Source: Hyphomicrobium methylovorum
Lineage (GTDB): Bacteria; Pseudomonadota; Alphaproteobacteria; Rhizobiales; Hyphomicrobiaceae
DNA length: 64,000 nucleotides
Assembly (NCBI RefSeq): GCF_013626205.1
Contig: NZ_QHJE01000001.1
Coordinates: forward strand, 1,488,001 to 1,552,000
Direction of reading: 5' to 3'
Shown: positions 53,979 through 63,144 of the stretch, one piece after another
Layout: each line of letters starts with the position of its first letter
Position numbering within the stretch: position 1 is the first letter of the stretch
Translations under genes and position numbers: made by a program
Notes under the pieces: generated by a model
Database searches by the model: none
Told to the model about the DNA's origin: nothing
Seen by the model: only the letters and a program-made list of their open reading frames with translations

Positions 53979-54623
53979 ATGTCTACGCAGTTTTCTTGCA
54001 TCAATATCGATGGTTTGAAGGCGGCTCGCACGGGCCGTGCTCCATACAATTTTCTCGTCGGCGACAATTTCATTCAGTCGCAAGCGGTCGACCCGTTGAA
54101 GGCGGACTATCCGGCGATCAAGGAGCCGGGCTTTTTCACCGAGACGGACATTGGGGACAAGCTCCACGGCGTGTTTGCGAAGCTGCTGGCCGATCTCAAG
54201 AGCCCGGAAGTTTCGAAGATCGTGTCCGAGAAGCTCGATATCGATCTCGTCGACAAGCCGAAGATGATCACCATTCGCAAGATCTCGCAGGCGAAGGATG
54301 GCCGCATCCATACCGACGGCGAAGCGAAGATCGCGACAATGCTGACGTATCTCAATGACAATTGGGACGGCACCGGTGCTGGCTGTCTCAGAGTTCTCAA
54401 TGGCGAAAAAGACTTCGAAGACTACGTCGAGCAGATCAGCCCGCTGACGGGAACCGTCTTCGCCTTCCGGCGCTCGGACCAGTCCTGGCACGGGCACACA
54501 CCGTTTGTTGGTGAGCGTCGCGTTGTGCAGATGACGTGGCTCAGAAGCGAAGCCGATGTCGCGCGCAAGGAAAAGCGTGGAGCGCTTTCTCATAGCCTCA
54601 AGAAAATCTTCCGGTTCGGCTGA
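53979..54623 (+). CDS. 2-oxoglutarate/Fe(II)-dependent oxygenase
   Basis: 214 residues from ATG 53979 (GGGGAG 6-11 bases upstream). The double-stranded beta-helix fold is shown by HTD (His111, Asp113 in GRIHTDGEAKIATMLTYLN), the third His in SWHGHTPF (171 or 173) and the 2OG-binding Arg in GERRVVQMTWL. It hydroxylates a protein or small substrate at the expense of 2-oxoglutarate, giving succinate. The location among 2-oxoglutarate and succinate metabolism genes is suggestive, but it has its own promoter and terminator. Confidence 0.88.
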   Translation: MSTQFSCINIDGLKAARTGRAPYNFLVGDNFIQSQAVDPLKADYPAIKEPGFFTETDIGDKLHGVFAKLLADLKSPEVSKIVSEKLDIDLVDKPKMITIRKISQAKDGRIHTDGEAKIATMLTYLNDNWDGTGAGCLRVLNGEKDFEDYVEQISPLTGTVFAFRRSDQSWHGHTPFVGERRVVQMTWLRSEADVARKEKRGALSHSLKKIFRFG

Positions 54624-54674
54624 GCGTCGAACCCGGCTGGACTGCAGCTGAACCGAACCACGCGAACAAAAGTC

Positions 54675-54712
54675 GAGGCGCCGCGCTGACAATGAGTGGC
54701 GCCTCACTTTTT

Positions 54713-54714
<2 letters not shown>
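54675..54714 (+). terminator. Intrinsic terminator of the 2OG-Fe(II) oxygenase gene
   Basis: GAGGCGCC (54675-54682) pairs with GGCGCCTC (54698-54705), followed by ACTTTTTTT. The tail runs into the stop codon of the convergent mdh gene, so the hairpin may serve both. Confidence 0.88.
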
Positions 54715-55741
<1,027 letters not shown>

Positions 55742-55826
55742 CTACTCAAATTGGTCAGCGGCCCAAACGCAAGCCGCAACTTTCGTCCGATAGTGCAATT
55801 GCGAAGACGTACTTGATGAAACATGG

Positions 55827-56930
55827 TCAGCGGCGCCAACGTCCCCCCGAATGACCCGCTAGATAGGCCTCAGACCGCATCTCCATCAGGCGCGATGCCG
55901 TGCGCTGAAAGAGGTCTGCGCCATCGCCCTTGGGATAGAGTGCCGCGGGCTTGGCTGCGGCCGAGGCAATCAGGCAGATGCGTCCATCATAGAGAGCGTC
56001 CACCAGATTGATGAACCGGCGCGCGATATCGCGACGCTCCGGTGACAGGATCGGGATGTGGTCGATGATGACGGTATGGAATGCGTGCGCGATGGCGAGA
56101 TAATCGCCGGTGCCGAGAGGGCGATCGCATAAATCTTCGAACGGAAATCGCGCCACGCCCGCTGCGGCGCTCGGGACCACCAAAGTCCGTCCTTTGACCT
56201 CCAGCGCGCGCGGCTTGCCGTCTCGTTTGCCCGTCAGCTTAAGCCAATGCGCGTCAAGCTCAGCCCGCGCGGCGTCATCGTCTGGATAGAAGTAGAGCTG
56301 CGCGCCAGAGAGCTTATCGAGTCGGAAATCCTTCTCGGACTTGAGCTCGACGACATCGAGATGCGCGGTCAGATGATCGATGAAGGGCAGGAAAAGCTGC
56401 CGATTGAGGCCATTCTTATAAAGTTCGGTCGGGTGTGCGTTCGACGTTGCGACAACCGTCGTGCCACCCGCGAAAAGACCATCGAACAAGCGGCCCAGGA
56501 TCATTGCGTCGGCGATATCCGTCACCTGGAGTTCGTCGAAGCATAACAGTTGCGCGTCTTTCGTAAGGGCGCGTGCGACGTGCGGGATGGGATCGCCCGG
56601 CGTTTCCTCACGCGCTGCCGCGATGCGTTCGTGAACGTCCGCCATGAATTCATGAAAGTGGGCGCGGCGCTTCCTTTCGAATTCGGTTTCCTCGAAGAAG
56701 AGATCCATCAACATCGACTTGCCGCGGCCGACCGAACCCCAAATGTACAGTCCCTTCGGAGGCGTGGCCCTTCGGCCGAGAAGGCGCGCGAGCGTCGTCT
56801 GCGATCGCTGCGCCGTCATCAACTCGACCTGCAGGGCATCGAGACGGCGCGCAAGATCCATTTGGGCTGCGTCAGGCTCTATTTCACGATCAGCGAGGCG
56901 CTGCTGATAGACGTCAATGATCGTGCCCAT
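55827..56930 (-). CDS. zapE: Cell division protein ZapE (AFG1-like ATPase)
   Basis: 367 residues with a P-loop domain: Walker A GSVGRGKSMLMDLF and Walker B LLCFDELQVTDIADAMIL, and the family's FHEFMADVHERI and TSNAHPTELYKNGLNRQLFL. AFG1/ZapE ATPases are involved in division under stress and in respiratory-chain protein turnover. The zapE-mdh-suc order is typical in the group. It is divergent from the GNAT gene; the gap holds a palindrome. Confidence 0.93.
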   Translation of the reverse strand: MGTIIDVYQQRLADREIEPDAAQMDLARRLDALQVELMTAQRSQTTLARLLGRRATPPKGLYIWGSVGRGKSMLMDLFFEETEFERKRRAHFHEFMADVHERIAAAREETPGDPIPHVARALTKDAQLLCFDELQVTDIADAMILGRLFDGLFAGGTTVVATSNAHPTELYKNGLNRQLFLPFIDHLTAHLDVVELKSEKDFRLDKLSGAQLYFYPDDDAARAELDAHWLKLTGKRDGKPRALEVKGRTLVVPSAAAGVARFPFEDLCDRPLGTGDYLAIAHAFHTVIIDHIPILSPERRDIARRFINLVDALYDGRICLIASAAAKPAALYPKGDGADLFQRTASRLMEMRSEAYLAGHSGGRWRR

Positions 56931-57224
56931 TCGTCCCCACGGGAGATTTCTGCACCTCGGTAATAGCGAGGCCGTGACGAGCGCAACTCATTGGCGCGCT
57001 TTGCCCGATTTCGATCGCGCGACCGAATGTCACCAGCGTGCGCGCGGCCGCATAACACCCGTTTCCCGCGCGTTCGGGCTCATTTTCCCGGTCCGTCGTA
57101 CAAATTTGCATTGCTGCAATGCAGCATAATGTATCGCTTCGCACAAAAAACGCACCATCTCTCGTTTACCAAAGCGACTTCGGCTGTCCGCGGGGGCAGC
57201 CGGTTCGACACGAGGATTATTACC
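56931..57224. other. Divergent region between zapE and GNAT genes
   Basis: Holds the promoters of both genes. The one clear element is the palindrome at 57108-57125, which combines GCATTGC-T-GCAATGC and the overlapping GCTGC-AAT-GCAGC. The CTGC-N3-GCAG part resembles a binding site reported for PhaR, a polyhydroxyalkanoate-granule regulator. The rest shows nothing else. Confidence 0.45.
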
Positions 57225-57824
57225 ATGACCCAAGACGCACAAAACGGCGGCGAGGAAATGGGGTTTGGCTTTATTCGGCGCCTTCTCGCAAGCGAAAGCT
57301 ATTTGCTGCGCGATCATCTCCTGCGCCTTAACTCCGAAGCACGCCATCGCCGTTTCGGGCATGATGTTTCAGACGCATTCATCAGTGAGCATGCTCGCGG
57401 AGCAAGCGATTTCGGAAATGTTACGTTCGGATACTTCGTTGAAGGCGAGATACGCGGCGTTGCAGAATTTCGCCCCGGCTCGTTGATGCAGACGGACAAT
57501 GCGGAAGTTGCGTTCTCCGTTGAACAGCCGTTCGTCAATCGCGGCATCGCTACGCAACTGATGAGCCGAGTCATCCGAACAGCGCGAAACCGCGGCTTTC
57601 GTCATCTCATTCTCGTCTGCTTGCCAGAGAACGCGAAGATGCAGGCGATCGCTCGTCACTATGGCGCCGATCTCAAAGTCGAAGACGGATCGGTCGTTGC
57701 CGACATCATTCCACGACGCGCCGACTATGGATCGATGGTGTCGGAAATCATCGACGAACCGCTCACGTATCTGCACTCGGCGTTCGACATGCAAAAGCGT
57801 GTTCGGGGAGCGATCGATTTCTAA
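57225..57824 (+). CDS. GNAT family acetyltransferase
   Basis: 199 residues from ATG 57225 (GAGG upstream); other in-frame starts at 57129 and 56991 read through the palindrome. GNAT pattern: GFIRRLLASESYLLRDHLLR, then RGVAEFRPG, AEVAFSVEQPFVNRGIATQL (acetyl-CoA binding motif RGIATQLM) and RHLILVCLPENAKMQAIARH, the usual C-terminal helix. The substrate is unknown. The gene lies before the H1-like gene, separated by 260 AT-rich bases. Confidence 0.85.
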   Translation: MTQDAQNGGEEMGFGFIRRLLASESYLLRDHLLRLNSEARHRRFGHDVSDAFISEHARGASDFGNVTFGYFVEGEIRGVAEFRPGSLMQTDNAEVAFSVEQPFVNRGIATQLMSRVIRTARNRGFRHLILVCLPENAKMQAIARHYGADLKVEDGSVVADIIPRRADYGSMVSEIIDEPLTYLHSAFDMQKRVRGAIDF

Positions 57825-58084
57825 TTGGACGACCTGTTGAGCGATATCGGCAATCGAATTGCGATTCGAATTTTGATTCAAACAGGGCCGGAATCTCATT
57901 TCCGAGTCGGCTGAAAGTCCAAGAGGCTGCCAAAAATAAGAAAAGTTGCGACATTCATGCAACAATTCTGGTTAATAAACGCCTTTTTATTCGTTGAATC
58001 AAACTTCTCCGTCCACAAATTTCGAGAAGTTGCTCATGTTTAGTTTGTTCGAGCTGATTCGAACCCTAGAGGGAGACTAATCCT

Positions 58085-58234
58085 ATGGCTAAAGCAGCAA
58101 AGAAAACCGCATCTAAGACCGCCGCCAAGACGAAGGCTCCGGCAAAAAGAAAGAAACCCGTTGCCAAGAAGGCAGCCGCCAAGAAGACGGTTCGCAAGCC
58201 GGCTAAGAAGGCCGCAAAGCGCCGGGCGGCCTAA
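58085..58234 (+). CDS. H1-like lysine/alanine-rich DNA-binding protein
   Basis: A 49-residue frame beginning at ATG 58085, with GGGAGA 8 bases upstream. Nearly all residues are Lys, Ala, Arg, Thr or Pro (KKTASKTAAKTKAPAKRKK and KKAAAKKTVRKPAKKAAKRR), with AAKK- and PAKK-type repeats as in eukaryotic histone H1 tails and bacterial HctB/AlgP-like proteins. It should bind DNA or RNA by charge and be disordered. Flanked by an AT-rich promoter region and a strong terminator, it has its own transcription unit. It is too short for many gene finders. Confidence 0.8.
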   Translation: MAKAAKKTASKTAAKTKAPAKRKKPVAKKAAAKKTVRKPAKKAAKRRAA

Positions 58235-58332
58235 GTCGGTTCAACGGTTTCCGGGTTCTGGACTGGGCATTCGGGACCGAAAACCGAACCGAACAACGGC
58301 AGAGAGGCGCAAAACGCGCCAATCTTATTCAA

Positions 58333-58374
58333 ATGGCCGGCGATTGCGATACGCGTCACCGGCCATATTTTTTT
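58333..58374. terminator. Intrinsic terminator of the H1-like gene
   Basis: ATGGCCGG (58333-58340) pairs with CCGGCCAT (58359-58366), followed by ATTTTTTTG. It is about 100 bases after the stop and also faces the end of the minus-strand VOC gene. Confidence 0.85.
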
Positions 58375-58404
58375 GCCCGCTTCCATCTCGCGCCATCTGG
58401 GCGA

Positions 58405-58794
58405 TCATTCCGGCAGATGGGTCACGGCCTCGATATTGTGGCCGTCAGGGTCGAGTACAAAGCCGCCATAGTAGTTCGCGTGGTAGTGCGGCCTGAGGCC
58501 AGGGGCGCCGTTATCGCGGCCGCCAGCGGCCAATGCGGCGTCATAAAACTCTTGCACCTGCTCGCGGTCCAGGGCCGCAAACGCGACGTGCAGCCGCCCT
58601 GAGAGGACGCTGCCGGTTCCGATCCAGAACTGCGGTCGCTCGCGCCCGAACCCTGCGTAACCGTCGCGCCCGTCTTCCGACAGACTGAACTCCTTCAGGA
58701 GCTTGATGCCAAGCGGCGCCAAGGCAGCCTTGTAAAAGGCGAGGGACTTGGCGAAATCGCTGACGGGAAAGCCGACGTGATCAAGGATGTCCAT
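58405..58794 (-). CDS. VOC family glyoxalase-like protein
   Basis: 129 residues from ATG 58794 (two codons after the first start). VOC fold: LDHVGFPVSDFAKSLAFYKA, AFAALDREQVQEFYDAALAAG and YYGGFVLDPDGHNIEAVTH. Metal-binding His near the start and Glu near the end (HNIE) are in the expected places. Similar proteins include lactoylglutathione lyase relatives and dioxygenases. No function can be assigned. It lies downstream of sdhB in the same direction. Confidence 0.88.
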   Translation of the reverse strand: MDILDHVGFPVSDFAKSLAFYKAALAPLGIKLLKEFSLSEDGRDGYAGFGRERPQFWIGTGSVLSGRLHVAFAALDREQVQEFYDAALAAGGRDNGAPGLRPHYHANYYGGFVLDPDGHNIEAVTHLPE

Positions 58795-58837
58795 TCGCAA
58801 CCTATGTTCGAAAACCGACAGCGGCCGTCATCGTACG

Positions 58838-59617
58838 TCAGACCCGGCGCTCCACCATCAATTTCTTCAATTCCGCAATTGCTTTCGCCGGAGACAGCCC
58901 CTTCGGGCAGGCTTTGGCGCAATTCAGGATGGTGTGGCAGCGGTAAAGACGGAATGGGTCTTCGAGGTTATCGAGACGATCGCCGGTTGCTTCGTCGCGA
59001 CTATCGATCACCCACCGATATGCCTGCAAGAGGATTGCCGGTCCCAGATAGCGATCGGAATTCCACCAGTAGCTCGGGCATGACGTTGAGCAACAGGCGC
59101 ACAGAATGCACTCGTAGAGGCCATCCAGCTTGCTGCGATCTTCACGCGACTGCTTCCACTCTTTTGGCGGAGTCGGCGTGTCGGTCTTCAACCACGGCTC
59201 GATCGATTGATGCTGGGCGTAGAAGTTCGTCATGTCCGGCACGAGGTCTTTGATGACCTCCATGTGCGGGAGCGGATAGATTTTCACGGCGCCGCTGATG
59301 TCGTCGATCCCCTTGAGGCAGGCGAGCGTGTTGGTGCCGTCGATATTCATCGCGCATGAGCCGCAGATGCCCTCGCGACATGACCGACGGAACGTCAACG
59401 TCGGATCAATCTCATTCTTGATCTTGATGAGAGCGTCGAGAACCATGGGTCCGCATTGCTTGCGGTCCACATGGTAGATGTCGATATGGGGATTTTCGCT
59501 ATCGTCCGGATTCCAGCGATAGATGCGAAATTCCTTCCAGTCGCCGTCGCGATCCGGCGCGTTCCAGGTTTTTCCTGCGCGAATCTTTGAATTCTTTGGA
59601 AGAGTGAGCTGCACCAT
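58838..59617 (-). CDS. sdhB: Succinate dehydrogenase iron-sulfur subunit
   Basis: 259 residues from ATG 59617; the frame runs further upstream without ribosome site. [2Fe-2S] domain [19 protein letters not shown] with LAC, then the [4Fe-4S]/[3Fe-4S] region [16 protein letters not shown] and [20 protein letters not shown]. Moves electrons from the SdhA flavin to quinone. Unlike in most operons, a hypothetical gene separates it from sdhA. Confidence 0.97.
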   Translation of the reverse strand: MVQLTLPKNSKIRAGKTWNAPDRDGDWKEFRIYRWNPDDSENPHIDIYHVDRKQCGPMVLDALIKIKNEIDPTLTFRRSCREGICGSCAMNIDGTNTLACLKGIDDISGAVKIYPLPHMEVIKDLVPDMTNFYAQHQSIEPWLKTDTPTPPKEWKQSREDRSKLDGLYECILCACCSTSCPSYWWNSDRYLGPAILLQAYRWVIDSRDEATGDRLDNLEDPFRLYRCHTILNCAKACPKGLSPAKAIAELKKLMVERRV

Positions 59618-59714
59618 CTGAGCCGGACGTCCCGTACAAGGTCTATTGTGATCGAAAGAAGCTCCAACGAGGGCTGCTGTCAACGTCGCCTCTTGGCAGG
59701 CGCCGCGTGCGGCC

Positions 59715-60311
59715 TCAGCCGGTCTTCTGATACTTTTTCATTTCGCGCACCAGGGCCACCAGACGCTCGGCGATCTCGGTGCCCGTATCCACGACGACAC
59801 GCAGCGTGGGACGAGACTGGATGAGGGAATTCAGGCGGTCCTGCTCCTCGCCGAAGCCAAAGAAGATCTCCTCCGGTGCGTCGATATCGCCGTCCTCTAT
59901 CGCCGTCATGACGTCGAAGGCGTTTGTTGCGGCGAGCACGAGCATCGAGGCGATGTCGTTCATAAGTTGCAGATAGAGCCTCTGCGCATCGGCGCGAATG
60001 CGCTGGCCGTGAACACCGAATTTCAGCGGCGCGGCGGCCTGTCCGCCTTCTCCCGCAAAGACGCGAGGATGGCGCTGAAAGCGGCGAAAGATTTCGACGA
60101 GACCCATCGCGCAGGTTTCGAGATCGCGGAGCGCCGCGCCGGTTTTTCGTTTCGTGCGGGTGCGCGTTGCGATCTTGCTTTCACCCGCCCAATTGATGGC
60201 AGCGATCGACGCGATTGCGCCGAGTGCCGAAAGAGCAGGCAAAACGGCCGCGAACGGATCGGGCGGCATCCGGGTATCTTGATCTTCGTTGTCGGGGTGG
60301 GACTTGCTCAA
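59715..60311 (-). CDS. Hypothetical protein between sdhA and sdhB
   Basis: 198 residues. One hydrophobic segment near 22-40 ([20 protein letters not shown]) could be a membrane anchor; the rest is a soluble helical domain with [40 protein letters not shown] and [20 protein letters not shown]. No family is recognised. Its position inside the sdh operon, 83 bases before sdhA's end and 97 before sdhB, suggests a link with succinate dehydrogenase, such as assembly, but this is only positional. Confidence 0.7.
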   Translation of the reverse strand: MSKSHPDNEDQDTRMPPDPFAAVLPALSALGAIASIAAINWAGESKIATRTRTKRKTGAALRDLETCAMGLVEIFRRFQRHPRVFAGEGGQAAAPLKFGVHGQRIRADAQRLYLQLMNDIASMLVLAATNAFDVMTAIEDGDIDAPEEIFFGFGEEQDRLNSLIQSRPTLRVVVDTGTEIAERLVALVREMKKYQKTG

Positions 60312-60394
60312 CGGATCAAAGCCTCGTTCCGGACGGGCGCGACGGACTCGTCACTCGCCGCGCCGCTTGCCTCGGGCTGCCTGAGGTCCACCAA

Positions 60395-62239
60395 TCAATA
60401 TACGCGGGCCTTCGGCTCAATGTATTTGACCTCGTTGGTCATCGTGACTGTATGAACGGGGCGCTCGTCGAGCTTCACTGAGCGCGTCTCGTGGTCGACC
60501 CAGGCGAGCGTGTGCTTCATCCAATTGACGTCGTCACGCTTCGGGAAATCTTCGCGAGCGTGTGCGCCGCGGCTTTCTTTGCGGTTCTCCGCACCAACGA
60601 CCGTCACCGCAGCCTGCGCGATCAAGTTGTCGAATTCGAGTGTTTCGACGAGATCCGAATTCCAGATCAGCGAACGGTCGGTGACGGAAATATCCGCTAC
60701 GTCGCGCCAGACCTCACCGATTTTTTCGATGCCTTCCTTCAGAACCGGGCCGTCGCGGAAGACGGCGCAATAGGTCTGCATTGTCTTCTGCATTCGCAGC
60801 CGGAGGGCGGACGTCGGCGTTTTGCCTTTCGCGTAACGCAGCTTGTCGAGACGGGCGAGCGCCGGTTCATGCGCCGTCTTGGAGAGTTCAGGCTGAAAGC
60901 CCCCGTTTTCGATCGTTTCGGCACAGCGCAACCCGGCTGCGCGTCCAAACACAACGAGGTCGATCAGCGAGTTTGAGCCGAGGCGGTTCGCGCCATGCAC
61001 CGACACGCAGGCCGCTTCGCCGATCGCCATCAGTCCTGGCACGACATGGTCGGGATCGGCGCCCTTCTTGGTCAGAACCTCACCGTGATAGTTCGTCGGA
61101 ATGCCGCCCATGTTGTAGTGAACCGTCGGCAGAACGGGTATCGGCTGGCGACGGAGATCGACACCTGCGAACACCTTTGCGCTTTCGGTGATGCCTGGCA
61201 GACGTTCCGCGAGGATTTTCGGATCGAGATGGTCCAGGTGGAGGAAGATGTGATCGCCCTCAGGGCCAACGCCACGGCCTTCGCGGATCTCGATCGTCAT
61301 CGAGCGCGAAACGACATCGCGTGACGCCAAATCCTTGGCGTGCGGCGCGTAGCGCTCCATGAAGCGCTCACCCTTGGAATTCGTCAGATAGCCGCCTTCG
61401 CCGCGAGCGCCTTCAGTGATCAGCACGCCCGCGCCATAAACGCCGGTGGGATGGAACTGCACGAACTCCATATCCTGCAGCGGAAGGCCTGCGCGCAGAA
61501 CCATCGCGTTGCCGTCGCCCGTGCACGTATGTGCCGACGTGCAAGAGAAGTAGGTGCGTCCGTAACCGCCTGTCGCGAGAATCGTCTTGCTGGCGCGGAA
61601 GCGGTGGATCGTGCCGTCATCAAGGTTCAAGGCCAGCAGACCGCGGCAAGCGCCGTCCGAATCCATAATTAGATCGAGCGCGAAGTACTCGACGAAAAAC
61701 TCTGCCGAATAGCGCAATGACTGGCCATAAAGCGTGTGCAGCATGGCGTGGCCGGTGCGGTCGGCGGCGGCGCATGTGCGCTGCGCCGGAGGGCCTTCGC
61801 CGTAATCGGTCGTCATGCCGCCGAACGGGCGCTGATAGATCTTGCCGTCTTCCGTACGGGAGAACGGCACGCCGTAATGCTCCATCTCGTATACGGCGGC
61901 GGGCGCGTTGCGGCACAGATATTCGATTGCATCTTGGTCGCCGAGCCAATCCGACCCTTTGACGGTATCGAACATATGCCAACGCCAGTCGTCCGGCCCC
62001 ATGTTGCCCAGCGCGGCTGCAACGCCACCCTGCGCCGCCACGGTGTGCGAGCGCGTCGGGAAAACTTTCGTCACGCACGCCGTTTTCAGACCTGCTTCGG
62101 CGCATCCGAGCGTGGCGCGCAAACCAGCGCCGCCTGCGCCGACAACGACGACGTCATATTGATGATCGACGATCGGGTAGGCGTTGCCCGTGACGGCCGG
62201 TGCCGACGTTCCGTTACCCTTGCCATTCGTTCCAGACAT
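60395..62239 (-). CDS. sdhA: Succinate dehydrogenase flavoprotein subunit
   Basis: 614 residues. FAD domain [21 protein letters not shown], the flavin-linking His in [14 protein letters not shown], catalytic segment [38 protein letters not shown] and the C-terminal [16 protein letters not shown]. Oxidises succinate to fumarate in complex II. ATG 62239 lies five bases after sdhD. The short N-terminal tail (about 25 residues, Gly/Ser/Thr-rich) is longer than usual. Confidence 0.97.
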   Translation of the reverse strand: MSGTNGKGNGTSAPAVTGNAYPIVDHQYDVVVVGAGGAGLRATLGCAEAGLKTACVTKVFPTRSHTVAAQGGVAAALGNMGPDDWRWHMFDTVKGSDWLGDQDAIEYLCRNAPAAVYEMEHYGVPFSRTEDGKIYQRPFGGMTTDYGEGPPAQRTCAAADRTGHAMLHTLYGQSLRYSAEFFVEYFALDLIMDSDGACRGLLALNLDDGTIHRFRASKTILATGGYGRTYFSCTSAHTCTGDGNAMVLRAGLPLQDMEFVQFHPTGVYGAGVLITEGARGEGGYLTNSKGERFMERYAPHAKDLASRDVVSRSMTIEIREGRGVGPEGDHIFLHLDHLDPKILAERLPGITESAKVFAGVDLRRQPIPVLPTVHYNMGGIPTNYHGEVLTKKGADPDHVVPGLMAIGEAACVSVHGANRLGSNSLIDLVVFGRAAGLRCAETIENGGFQPELSKTAHEPALARLDKLRYAKGKTPTSALRLRMQKTMQTYCAVFRDGPVLKEGIEKIGEVWRDVADISVTDRSLIWNSDLVETLEFDNLIAQAAVTVVGAENRKESRGAHAREDFPKRDDVNWMKHTLAWVDHETRSVKLDERPVHTVTMTNEVKYIEPKARVY

Positions 62240-62244
62240 GCGGC

Positions 62245-62625
62245 TTAGGCTCCGAGACTTAGTTTCAAGATTGAGAAGATGCAGGCGAGCGCGATGGCAC
62301 CGGCGAAGAACGTGTTCAGCATCAGCGCCACGATCTTCAGCCCTTCGCTATGGACGTAATCTTCGATGATCGTTTGCATGCCCATGCGCATATGGACTGT
62401 GCCCGACACGACGAGCGCGATCAGAGCAAGATCGACGAAGGGGTTCGCTAAGCGCTGTTTCACAACGGCGTAATCAGCGCCAACGGTCGATGCGATCAGC
62501 CAGACGAGAAAGATCACGAGAAAAAGGTTGGCGACGGCGGTGAGGCGCATCTGCCAGAAATGGTCAGCACCTTCCTTGGCGGATCCAAGATAGCGCACGG
62601 ATTTGAGCGGGGTTCGCATGGACAT
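62245..62625 (-). CDS. sdhD: Succinate dehydrogenase membrane anchor subunit
   Basis: 126 residues from ATG 62625 (or 62619). Three hydrophobic helices: [39 protein letters not shown] and [35 protein letters not shown] with its conserved His and Asp is the SdhD signature for heme and quinone contacts. It follows sdhC by two bases. Confidence 0.93.
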   Translation of the reverse strand: MSMRTPLKSVRYLGSAKEGADHFWQMRLTAVANLFLVIFLVWLIASTVGADYAVVKQRLANPFVDLALIALVVSGTVHMRMGMQTIIEDYVHSEGLKIVALMLNTFFAGAIALACIFSILKLSLGA

Positions 62626-62627
62626 TG

Positions 62628-63044
62628 TCAGGCGCCTCCAAATCCGAAGCCGACGACGCCAATCCAGATCAGCGCGGTGAGTGCGAGAGACAGCGCCAAG
62701 GAGCCCCAGGACAGTAGATCGATCGTCTTCAGATCGTAGCCTGCGCCGGTATCCCAGATGAAATGCCGAACGCCGCCGACCAGGTGATGCATCAACGCCC
62801 AGGTGTATCCCAAGAGAATGAGCTGCACAGGAATGGTCACCAGCCAGCTCGACACGTAAGCGTAGCACTCCGGACCCGTTGCCGCCGCGATCAGCCAAAT
62901 AGCGAGAATCACCGAGCCGAAGTACAGCGCCGCGCCTGTGATGCGATGAAGAATCGACATCATCATATTGATGAGCGGCGAGTAAACCTGAAGATGCGGT
63001 GAGAGCGGACGCTCACGCGCGGTCCTGCCTGGGGTGGCTTGCAT
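62628..63044 (-). CDS. sdhC: Succinate dehydrogenase cytochrome b556 subunit
   Basis: 138 residues from ATG 63044 (AGAAGG 8 bases upstream; earlier in-frame starts are less likely). Motif RPLSPHLQVYSPLINMMMSI followed by HRITG (Ser/Arg of the quinone site), three helices, and the heme His in ALMHHLVGGVRHFIWD. First gene of the sdhC-sdhD-sdhA-orf-sdhB unit. Confidence 0.95.
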   Translation of the reverse strand: MQATPGRTARERPLSPHLQVYSPLINMMMSILHRITGAALYFGSVILAIWLIAAATGPECYAYVSSWLVTIPVQLILLGYTWALMHHLVGGVRHFIWDTGAGYDLKTIDLLSWGSLALSLALTALIWIGVVGFGFGGA

Positions 63045-63144
63045 CGGATACCTTCTCGATTGGTAGAGAGTGGTTCTAACCCCTCGCAATCGAAGCGGCA
63101 ATTCACCAAATGCCACATTCTGGGGCGGGCGGCCGCTAGCCCGA

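Noticed and set aside
58085-58234. Repetitive AAGAAG/GCC pattern that might be read as a tandem repeat or CRISPR
   Set aside because: Irregular codon-based repetition of a Lys/Ala-rich protein; no spaced identical repeats. No CRISPR array was seen anywhere in the window.
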